DNA of 13,082 nt from Bdellovibrionales bacterium (GTDB lineage: Bacteria > Bdellovibrionota > Bacteriovoracia > Bacteriovoracales > Bacteriovoracaceae), in NCBI GenBank assembly GCA_030633015.1, contig DAOVTR010000010.1:1-13082 (forward strand), in the 5' to 3' direction. The translations under genes and the position numbers were made by a program. Positions within the stretch are counted from its first letter, which is position 1, and the number at the start of each line of letters is the position of its first letter. Below the pieces are notes generated by a model, which made no database searches, had not been told where the DNA came from, and saw only the letters and a list, made by a program, of their open reading frames with translations. Positions 6,662 through 12,648 of this stretch are shown here, one piece after another.

Positions 6662-7867
6662 ATGCTTGAGTCATTTATTCAACTATTTCCAAAGGATTGG
6701 AGATTACTTGCACAGGTTGTTTTTTTTCCAATAGCTTGGTTTTTATGGACCTTCGAAGGAGAGGGATGGGAGCTTGTCGGTAAAATTTTATTTTTAACAC
6801 TTCCATTTTTATTTATTTGTGTGGGAGTGATCTGCACCCTTATTTCTCTTGTAACAATTGTTTTTAGACCAAATAGAACATATTTTATTGCGACAGTTCT
6901 AATAACTTGGTGGGATGGTGGAAAAAGCATCTTGCTTTATTGGGCCGGAATATTTAAATTTTTATTTTTAGCAGCAGGTTGGTTATACGGTGCTCTTAGA
7001 TTAATGATTTTGGGTGCTTTTCAAACTCTAAAGGATATTATTTTCTCACCAATTCATATAATGATGAATATGGCCAAAAATTATTCAAGTGGTGGAGTTC
7101 CATGGATTGCAGTTTTAATTACAATTTTTTGGATTGCGTGTGAGGCAATTGCGTTTTCATATATTTTAACTCCACTTGTGGTTGACATTATTGGTGGATT
7201 AACAAATACCGATGTTTCAAGCGGCGTGGCAATGCTTGGGCTTATTATTTTCCTTTTTATGCTAATAGGTGGAAGTTTTGCTTGTATGCATGGACTTGTT
7301 GAGGCCATTGAGAAAAAGGAGCCAGCAACAGTTGTTAAAATGTTAATTATTGAAGGCATGGTAATGTCAATAGAAGTTCTATTTTTCTATAGAGAATTTG
7401 TAGAATCTCTTGCTCCATGGTTTGCTCAAATGACTAATGATGCTGTTCATATGGGGCCAGGACTTATTATTGGTATTGCTGCTATGGCATGGATGGGCAT
7501 AAGATCTGGAACATGGTTTTTCTTTGCTAAGTATGGAACACCGACTCTTCTTGCTATTATTTCAAGAGAAGGAATGGTTGATGGTCAGGGTGAAAAAACT
7601 GGGGTTACGGTAATTGGAGCTCCACTGTCTTGGATTAAAAATTTGGTTAGTCAGTTGCAAGATGAAATAAATTGGTTTTCAGCAAAGGGCAGTGAGATGA
7701 CTGAAGCATTCGTATTGCCACCAGTACAAGTCTTGGCAGTTATGACAAACTTTTTAATGATCTTATTAACAGGGAAAAATTTATTTAATCTTCCAATCAA
7801 GACTATGAAAGAGTTAAAAGATACGAAGCAAATGTTGGATCAGATTTCTGAAGAGGTAAAAAAATGA
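6662..7867 (+). CDS. Polytopic inner-membrane protein, partner of a VWA lipoprotein
   Basis: The 401-residue protein has about eight hydrophobic segments, near residues 15-31, 40-68, 88-118, 146-178, 187-212, 225-243, 264-300 and 351-371, with short loops. It ends in a charged cytosolic-looking tail (about 380-401, TMKELKDTKQMLDQISEEVKK). Notable loop motifs are FRPNRTYF (68-75), TWWDGGKS (82-89) and RSGTWFFFAKYGTP (281-294). These polar/aromatic loops with Gly and Lys look conserved in kind, but I cannot match them to a transporter family. AAGGAG (6651-6656) sits 5 nt before the ATG. Its last four bases (ATGA) overlap the start of the VWA lipoprotein, so the two are probably translationally coupled and act together. 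Function is unknown; an envelope channel, scaffold or transport component is possible. Confidence 0.8.
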   Translation: MLESFIQLFPKDWRLLAQVVFFPIAWFLWTFEGEGWELVGKILFLTLPFLFICVGVICTLISLVTIVFRPNRTYFIATVLITWWDGGKSILLYWAGIFKFLFLAAGWLYGALRLMILGAFQTLKDIIFSPIHIMMNMAKNYSSGGVPWIAVLITIFWIACEAIAFSYILTPLVVDIIGGLTNTDVSSGVAMLGLIIFLFMLIGGSFACMHGLVEAIEKKEPATVVKMLIIEGMVMSIEVLFFYREFVESLAPWFAQMTNDAVHMGPGLIIGIAAMAWMGIRSGTWFFFAKYGTPTLLAIISREGMVDGQGEKTGVTVIGAPLSWIKNLVSQLQDEINWFSAKGSEMTEAFVLPPVQVLAVMTNFLMILLTGKNLFNLPIKTMKELKDTKQMLDQISEEVKK

Positions 7868-8622
7868 AAAAAATAATCTTAGTTTTAATTTTGATTCCAT
7901 TTGTATTTTCAGCTTGTAAAATGGAAACTAAAAAAAGAAAAACATTAAAAAGTACGCTTTTTATAGGGATTGACGTTAGTGGATCATTTACTCGAACAAA
8001 AAGTTTTTCAAACGGTCTTTCTTTTTTATCATATTATCTCTATGGACATTTAAATGGACTTCATGGGCTTTCAAAACCAACGGATCTTTATGTTGGAGGT
8101 ATTGGCGGGGATCAAAAAGAGGATCCTCAAGCATTTTTTCCAATTCATGATTTTATGGGATTATCACCTGATAAAATTAAAGAAAAACTATTAAAAGAAT
8201 TTGGTAAGCAAAAGGATAATTTGACTGATTTTAATACTTATTTTCATCGGATTAAATCAATTGTAAAACAGAAAAACTTAGTGCTTTCTCCGATTTCTAT
8301 AATAATGCTAACAGATGGTGTTCCTGAAATTCCAAAAGGGAAGGGAAGAAATAAAAAAGTTATAAAGCAAGCCTATTCAAAAATTGATCTTTCTCCTCTT
8401 GAATATTTAACTAGAAATATAAGTATTAGAATTACTTACGCCAATCCTAAGGTAGGTAATAATTGGAGAAACTACGTTCCAACTAGAAGAATAAAAATTT
8501 GGACTGTTGAGCCAAGGGTTATGTATGGTTGGACTGATCAGTTAAAAAGAAATGGAGAAGAGGGGCTTTGGAAATGGATTCAAGATAATGTTGATTTAAG
8601 TATTAAATCTCGTGGAATCTAA
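7864..8622 (+). CDS. VWA-domain lipoprotein with MIDAS motif
   Basis: The 252-residue product has a lipoprotein signal peptide with lipobox FSAC (Cys18). Lys follows the Cys, so outer-membrane placement is likely under the +2 rule. From residue 31 it reads as a von Willebrand A-type domain: a hydrophobic strand TLFIGI, then DVSGS (37-41), the DxSxS metal-ion-dependent adhesion site. A Thr at 121 may be the third ligand position, and a second hydrophobic strand leads into LTDG (149-152), the usual second Asp. The C-terminal third has several Trp and Arg residues (WRNYVPTRRIKIWTVEPR) and may extend the fold. VWA domains bind protein partners through Mg2+/Mn2+ or act as scaffolds. The start overlaps the membrane protein's stop by 4 bp. 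No terminator hairpin is obvious after it. The specific partner is unknown. Confidence 0.82.
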   Translation: MKKIILVLILIPFVFSACKMETKKRKTLKSTLFIGIDVSGSFTRTKSFSNGLSFLSYYLYGHLNGLHGLSKPTDLYVGGIGGDQKEDPQAFFPIHDFMGLSPDKIKEKLLKEFGKQKDNLTDFNTYFHRIKSIVKQKNLVLSPISIIMLTDGVPEIPKGKGRNKKVIKQAYSKIDLSPLEYLTRNISIRITYANPKVGNNWRNYVPTRRIKIWTVEPRVMYGWTDQLKRNGEEGLWKWIQDNVDLSIKSRGI

Positions 8623-8663
8623 CTAATTTCAGTAACTTAAAATTAATCGCTGCTGTCTCTGAC

Positions 8664-8692
8664 TGGACGTTTGTCTAAGTGCTGTGTATATT
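8664..8692 (+). promoter_or_regulatory. Possible promoter of the acyl-CoA dehydrogenase gene
   Basis: TGGACG (8664-8669), a 17-bp spacer and TATATT (8687-8692) place the start near 8699, leaving a leader of about 34 nt with AGGA (8722-8725) 7 nt before the ATG. The flanking segment 8648-8686 is clearly richer in G+C than other spacers here. Confidence 0.35.
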
Positions 8693-8732
8693 ATTTGTGT
8701 CATTAATTCTTAATTTTCAACAGGAATAATAC

Positions 8733-9863
8733 ATGAATGAAATTCAGCAAGAGTTGATATCTCAATTAAAAAAATTTCGCAGGGATAAAATTGATCCAAC
8801 TGCAGAACAAGATGATCATAATGAAATGTTTCGCATGGATATTTTTAATCAGATGGGTGATCTTGGTTATGCAGGAATTACTACATCAGAAGAGTATGGA
8901 GGCGTAGGCCTTGGGTATCAAGATTTATGTTTAGCTTTGATTGAGCTATCTAAATCTTCTGTTTCTTATGCTGTTACTATATCTGTATCTTCAATGGTTC
9001 AGGCCATTATTTCTCAATATGGAAATGAGGATCAGAAGAAAAAGTTTTTACCATCATTAGCTTCAGGTCAGGAAATAGGAGCATTTGCTCTGACTGAATC
9101 AGGAGCAGGCTCAGATGCTGGAGCTTTGATTACTACTGCTAAAAAAAATGATGATGGATACATATTAAATGGTTCTAAAATTTTTATAACATCTGGTGGA
9201 ATTGCTAAAACTTATATTGTTATGGCCCGAACTGGTGGAGAAGGTCCGAGAGGAATTTCAGCCTTTATTGTTAGAGACGGTGATAAAGGTTTTAGCTACG
9301 GAAAAAAAGAGCAAAAAATGGGCTGGAAGGTTTCTCCTACCAGAGAGTTAATTTTTGAGAATTGTTTTGTTCCAAAGGAAAATCTTTTATCTTCGGAGGG
9401 AGTAGGTTTTAAAATAGCTATGTCTGCTTTAGATCGAGGAAGGATTACTATTGGATCTATTGGAGTTGGAGTTTCAGAAAAGGCTTTGGAGGAATCAGTA
9501 AAATACTCTTTAGAAAGAAAACAATTTAAAAATGAACTTTTTAATTTTCAGGCATTACAGTTTATGATGTCAGAGATGGCCACAGAGGTAGAGGCAAGTC
9601 GATTATTAGTTAATCAAGCAGCAATTTTATTTGATCAGGGAAAAAACAGTCAAATGTTGGCATCTATGGCGAAACTTAAGGCAACTGATACGGCAATGAA
9701 GGTTACAACTGATGCAGTCCAAATTTTTGGAGGAGTAGGTTATACTGCGGAATATCCGGTAGAAAGACTTATGAGAGATGCCAAGGTTTTGCAAATAGTT
9801 GAAGGTACAAACCAAATTCAAAAATTGGTTATTGCAAGAAATCTAAAAGAAAAATATTCATAA
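8733..9863 (+). CDS. Acyl-CoA dehydrogenase
   Basis: The 376-residue protein matches the family's usual length of about 380. It shows the expected blocks in order: an N-terminal helical part with EEYGGVGLGYQDL (about 53-65), the flavin-binding stretch ALTESGAGSDAG (119-130), LNGSKIFITSG (145-155), and the C-terminal helical domain with QIFGGVGYTAEYPVERLMRD (330-349). VEGT follows, with Glu357 as the catalytic base at the position used by butyryl/short- and medium-chain enzymes. It would oxidise an acyl-CoA to the trans-2-enoyl-CoA with FAD, passing electrons to ETF, in fatty-acid or branched-chain amino-acid breakdown. Chain length cannot be read from sequence alone. The common RxQFG motif is RKQFK here (262-266). 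No ETF or other beta-oxidation gene is adjacent, so it is a stand-alone unit converging on the gene at 9952. Confidence 0.93.
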   Translation: MNEIQQELISQLKKFRRDKIDPTAEQDDHNEMFRMDIFNQMGDLGYAGITTSEEYGGVGLGYQDLCLALIELSKSSVSYAVTISVSSMVQAIISQYGNEDQKKKFLPSLASGQEIGAFALTESGAGSDAGALITTAKKNDDGYILNGSKIFITSGGIAKTYIVMARTGGEGPRGISAFIVRDGDKGFSYGKKEQKMGWKVSPTRELIFENCFVPKENLLSSEGVGFKIAMSALDRGRITIGSIGVGVSEKALEESVKYSLERKQFKNELFNFQALQFMMSEMATEVEASRLLVNQAAILFDQGKNSQMLASMAKLKATDTAMKVTTDAVQIFGGVGYTAEYPVERLMRDAKVLQIVEGTNQIQKLVIARNLKEKYS

Positions 9864-9875
9864 ATTAAAAAAAGT

Positions 9876-9951
9876 AGAAAAAGCCCACCACCGTTATCGG
9901 TGATGGGCCATAGTCTAAGGAGAGAGTGTGTGTGGGGCACTGGAGGATAAT
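9876..9951 (-). ncRNA. Candidate 3'UTR-derived small RNA with anti-Shine-Dalgarno stretches
   Basis: Between the stop of the HPF-like gene and its terminator lies a 40-odd nt segment that is much richer in C and U on the minus strand than any other spacer. It contains TCCTCC (about 9941-9946), CCCCAC followed by CACACA (about 9928-9937) and CTCTCTCCTTAG (9915-9926). CTCC/TCCTCC blocks are complementary to ribosome sites. C/U-rich single-stranded segments upstream of an intrinsic terminator are typical of regulatory RNAs released from mRNA 3' ends. CTCCTTA is complementary over 7 nt to TAAGGAG at the host gene's own ribosome site. No expression evidence exists here. Confidence 0.3.
9883..9908 (-). 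terminator. Strong intrinsic terminator for the leftward cluster
   Basis: GCCCACCACCG (9883-9893), a TTAT loop and CGGTGATGGGC (9898-9908) form an 11-bp GC-rich stem with one C-A mismatch on the plus strand, which is a G-T wobble in the minus-strand RNA. On the minus strand it runs into TTTTTCTACTTTTTTT, a good U-tract. On the plus strand no T-run follows, so it mainly ends leftward transcripts and serves the acyl-CoA dehydrogenase gene poorly. Confidence 0.88.
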
Positions 9952-10230
9952 TTAGATTGCGAAATCCAATCGTTTAAATTGGGGCGTTGTTTTTTCATAC
10001 TGTTTTAAAATAGCTTTTTTACATTCAAAGAGACTTTTAACTAACGTATCATTAACTTTTTTAACAAATAATTTTCTTTTTTTTATTCTGACTTCAATAC
10101 TACTTTGATATTGGCCATTAGGTTCAACTTTCATATTTATTGATACGGCCTTAGCATTTGGAAGTTTATTTTTAATATCATCTACAATTTTATCTATTAC
10201 TTGCTGGTGTATTGGTCCATTTAAATTCAT
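9952..10230 (-). CDS. Small HPF/RaiA-like (ribosome-associated) protein, tentative
   Basis: The 92-residue protein has alternating hydrophobic strands (about 27-34 and 42-49, VSINMKVE and SSIEVRIK). A basic helical half follows (FVKKVNDTLVKSLFECKKAILKQYEK, residues about 55-80). That beta-rich first half with a long C-terminal helix, and the spacing of the V..SL..AI..Q-type helix, resemble hibernation-promoting factor/RaiA proteins that bind the 30S subunit and silence ribosomes. The resemblance is moderate, and the first strand-helix unit is shorter than usual. The ribosome site AAGGAG lies 7 nt before the ATG. It is the last gene of a leftward cluster, 94 bp after the response regulator, and has its own possible promoter. 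Another small basic RNA- or DNA-binding protein is the alternative. Confidence 0.65.
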   Translation of the reverse strand: MNLNGPIHQQVIDKIVDDIKNKLPNAKAVSINMKVEPNGQYQSSIEVRIKKRKLFVKKVNDTLVKSLFECKKAILKQYEKTTPQFKRLDFAI

Positions 10231-10246
10231 ATCTAGGCTCCTTATT

Positions 10247-10270
10247 ATGATTAAGCTTAATCTTAATCAT
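10247..10270. repeat. Palindromic operator-like repeat before the HPF-like gene
   Basis: ATGATTAAG (10247-10255) and CTTAATCAT (10262-10270) are perfect reverse complements. The central CTTAAT also completes a second exact palindrome, GATTAAGCTTAATC (10249-10262). So there are three half-sites of the motif CTTAAT(C) in 24 bp. It lies just upstream of the AAGGAG ribosome site, in the predicted leader, and could bind a repressor or fold in the mRNA in two alternative ways. Confidence 0.5.
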
Positions 10271-10286
10271 TCGGTAGATAAATTTT

Positions 10287-10313
10287 TGCATATTTAAATG
10301 TAATGGGTGTCAA
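10287..10313 (-). promoter_or_regulatory. Possible promoter of the HPF-like gene
   Basis: A perfect TTGACA lies at 10308-10313 on the minus strand, 10 bp after the response regulator's stop end. The best -10 (TATGCA, 10287-10292) has only a 15-bp spacer, so either the promoter is weak or activator-assisted, or the match is chance. Confidence 0.3.
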
Positions 10314-10324
10314 AAGAAAGTTAA

Positions 10325-11002
10325 TTATTTGTTAACTTTTACTCTATATCCGATGCCGCGCATGGTCTCAATAAATTCAAAAGGAATTTTTTGTCTAAGT
10401 TGCAGGATATGAGTGTCTACTGTTCTTGTCGTGGGATAGTTCTCATAGCCCCATACTTTATTTAACAGCTCTTCTCTAGGAAATACTCGACCAGGAGATT
10501 CAACTAAGAGTTTAAGCAGATCAAATTCCATTTTAGTTAGATCAATCTTAACATCTTCACAAGTAACCATTCTCGAGGTCATATCTATTGATAATTTTTC
10601 ATATGATATAATTTCACTTTGCTCAGAAAGAGTTTCTTGTGATTTATCTCTTAGTTGTACCCTGATTCGTGCTATAAGTTCCCTGGGCTCAAATGGTTTT
10701 GTAATATAATCATTAGCTCCACTTTCAAGACCGACTATTTTATCTATAAGCTCTGCTCTAGCAGTTAGCATTATAACTGGTAATGATTTTTGAGTTTGTC
10801 TTAATGATTTTAAATAATCTATCCCTTGGCCGTCAGGAAGCATCCAGTCTAATATTAAAAGATTAATTTTATTATCATTTAGTGCCTGGGTTGTATCTTG
10901 TAAGTTTTGAACCCAGATAACATCAAAACCCTCACTTTTTAAATGTACAGAAAGAGAGTTGCCAAGAGAAGAGTCATCTTCCGTGAGTAAAATCTTTTCC
11001 AT
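10325..11002 (-). CDS. OmpR/PhoB-family response regulator
   Basis: The 225-residue protein has a complete receiver domain (1-118): acidic pocket Glu8-Asp9-Asp10, phospho-acceptor Asp52 in LILDW, Thr80 in MLTAR and Lys102 in TKPF. A winged-helix DNA-binding domain follows (about 130-223), with the usual FDLLKLLVESPGRVFPREEL and the recognition region RTVDTHILQLRQKI, then the wing GIGYRV. The protein binds tandem half-sites as a dimer once phosphorylated. It starts 2 bp after the stop of the sensor kinase, within one leftward transcript, so the two form a cognate pair. An AAAGGA-like ribosome site sits in the kinase's 3' end. I see no sign of truncation. Its targets are unknown; candidate direct repeats lie before the kinase gene. 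Confidence 0.94.
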   Translation of the reverse strand: MEKILLTEDDSSLGNSLSVHLKSEGFDVIWVQNLQDTTQALNDNKINLLILDWMLPDGQGIDYLKSLRQTQKSLPVIMLTARAELIDKIVGLESGANDYITKPFEPRELIARIRVQLRDKSQETLSEQSEIISYEKLSIDMTSRMVTCEDVKIDLTKMEFDLLKLLVESPGRVFPREELLNKVWGYENYPTTRTVDTHILQLRQKIPFEFIETMRGIGYRVKVNK

Positions 11003-11004
11003 AA

Positions 11005-12600
11005 TTAATCCTTTAAAATATTTTTAAGTTTAATTGTAAACGTTGTTGGATTTAAAGATAGTTTTAAAGTTCCATCCATCTCATAAATTACTTTTTTAAC
11101 AATATTAAGTCCAAGACCTGATCCTTCTGATTTTGTACCCTTTACAAATTCTCCTGATGCTTGTTCTAAAGTTTCAAATTCACATTTACCATTGTCAGTT
11201 ACACTTATGTTTAGATTGTTTTTAATGACACTTAGATTAACTGATATAGGTTCCATCCCATGGTTCAAAGCATTTTCTATTAAGTTTTTTAAACAAATGC
11301 TAATCCAGTATTGATCAATCTCCGCCGATTGATCAATTTCTAGTTTATTAAATACTATATTTTCAAAATTTTGAGTTAGCCTGTAAAAAAATTGATTAAT
11401 TGATTCAATGTTAGTTTTATTTGTGTTTATTAATTTGTCACTTGCTTTAAGATAATTTTTGCTTGTCTCTGTAAGTCTTTGCAGACGATAAACATTTGAT
11501 GATATTTGTAAAAGGTCCTCTTGTACGTCACTAGGCATTTCGTAGATATATTTATTTAGTCTCTCAGTTATTAAAAGCATACTTGAGATAGGAGTTCTAA
11601 ATTCATGGGATAAAACTTGTAGTGCAAGTCTTTTTCTTTCTTCATCTTGTTTTTGAAGTTTGATTTTTTTTAACAGTGTCCAAATAACAAGTACAATTGT
11701 AACAATTGATAATATGAAAAAAATGATAGTAGAGTTTTTAGTAATTCTAAAAATATGTTTAATATTATAGTTCCAGCAAAGATTGTTATCTACAAATAGA
11801 CAGCTTTGTCGCTTGCTATATTTGGATAAAGTAAAATTTGTATGTTTATGAAGATAAGCATTTATCTCTTCAAGATAGTAAATATTGTATTTTCCTGAGC
11901 TAGATTGAATGAAATTAAAAAAGTTTGAAGAGATATTTTCATTAATATTTGAAAAGAGATGTTTTCCTGAAATAAATATATTATTTCCGTTTTCAAGATA
12001 TCTTTGTTCTGTTTCAGAGAGTTTAAGTAGATCAAAGATTTTATTATCAATTTTGAAGCCCGTTTGCTTAAGTTTTTTTATGTCTGAAAAATGGAAGTAA
12101 GAAAGATTGTTATTAACCCATTTATCATTTTTAAAAGGAAGTCTTTCAGTTTTAATTGCTAAGAGAGCATAACTATCACCTGAAGGATGAATAAAAGGAG
12201 CTGTATGAAAAAAACCTGAAGGCAGAGTTGTTCTTTTATTACATCTAAAATCTTCCCAAATAAAAAACTTGGATGAAATAGAAGATGGAAAAAAGGTTGG
12301 ATCTTCATTTAGATAACAGCTTTTACTGCTGGAATAATCGACATCAGATTTAACAAGCATTAGTTGCATTATTGAATTTAATAAATGATTATTTTTAGTG
12401 GAGTTTTTTGATGCGAATAAAGCGTTAACATTAATCGTTTCAACAGGTAAAACATATCGATGCAGGCCATATTCAATTACTTTAATTGATTGGATATCAT
12501 TTTTGCTAGCAGTGGAATAGCTATTACCTTTATATAATAACTTTGAGGCAAAAAATGTTGTTGCTAAGGCAATTAATATGAGTAACGCATATAATCTCAT
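11005..12600 (-). CDS. Two-component sensor histidine kinase with Cys-containing periplasmic domain
   Basis: The 531-residue protein has a first membrane helix (about 4-23), a large periplasmic domain (about 25-286) and a second helix (about 290-310). A short linker leads to HisKA with His332 in SHEFRTP, then HATPase_c: N-box with Asn439 and Asn443 (KNLIENALNHG), DNG at 469-471, GSGLGL at 493-498. The sensor part holds four cysteines (95, 120, 267, 275), likely two disulfides, and the motif SGFFHTAPFIHPSGDSYALL (128-147). The size and arrangement recall VxrA-type kinases (DUF3404), which act on cell-wall stress in vibrios. I make that link from memory of the family and rate it low. It pairs with the regulator 2 bp downstream. 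ATG 12600 has an in-frame TAA four codons upstream and no Shine-Dalgarno sequence. It starts 45 bp after the Rsm22-like gene. Confidence 0.92.
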   Translation of the reverse strand: MRLYALLILIALATTFFASKLLYKGNSYSTASKNDIQSIKVIEYGLHRYVLPVETINVNALFASKNSTKNNHLLNSIMQLMLVKSDVDYSSSKSCYLNEDPTFFPSSISSKFFIWEDFRCNKRTTLPSGFFHTAPFIHPSGDSYALLAIKTERLPFKNDKWVNNNLSYFHFSDIKKLKQTGFKIDNKIFDLLKLSETEQRYLENGNNIFISGKHLFSNINENISSNFFNFIQSSSGKYNIYYLEEINAYLHKHTNFTLSKYSKRQSCLFVDNNLCWNYNIKHIFRITKNSTIIFFILSIVTIVLVIWTLLKKIKLQKQDEERKRLALQVLSHEFRTPISSMLLITERLNKYIYEMPSDVQEDLLQISSNVYRLQRLTETSKNYLKASDKLINTNKTNIESINQFFYRLTQNFENIVFNKLEIDQSAEIDQYWISICLKNLIENALNHGMEPISVNLSVIKNNLNISVTDNGKCEFETLEQASGEFVKGTKSEGSGLGLNIVKKVIYEMDGTLKLSLNPTTFTIKLKNILKD

Positions 12601-12615
12601 GGATTTGTTTTATCA

Positions 12616-12648
12616 TATTTTTGTCAGGTAGATACTATTTTTCTGTCA
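12616..12648 (-). repeat. Imperfect direct repeat before the sensor kinase
   Basis: On the plus strand TATTTTT-GTCA (12616-12626) and TATTTTT-CT-GTCA (12636-12648) recur 20-22 bp apart. That is about two helical turns, a spacing compatible with tandem binding of an OmpR-type regulator and hence autoregulation. The second copy covers the stop codon of the Rsm22-like gene. A TTGACA on the minus strand (12644-12649) is part of the second copy. Confidence 0.35.

Noticed and set aside
6679..7359. Minus-strand frames opposite the polytopic membrane protein
   Set aside because: They are antisense shadows, and the plus-strand gene has a strong ribosome site and membrane-helix pattern.
9917..9954. 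Plus-strand mini-frame after AAGGAG (GTGTGTGTGGGGCAC...TAG)
   Set aside because: Only about nine codons, antisense to the 3'UTR, with no plus-strand gene downstream; the minus-strand reading with a terminator explains the sequence better.
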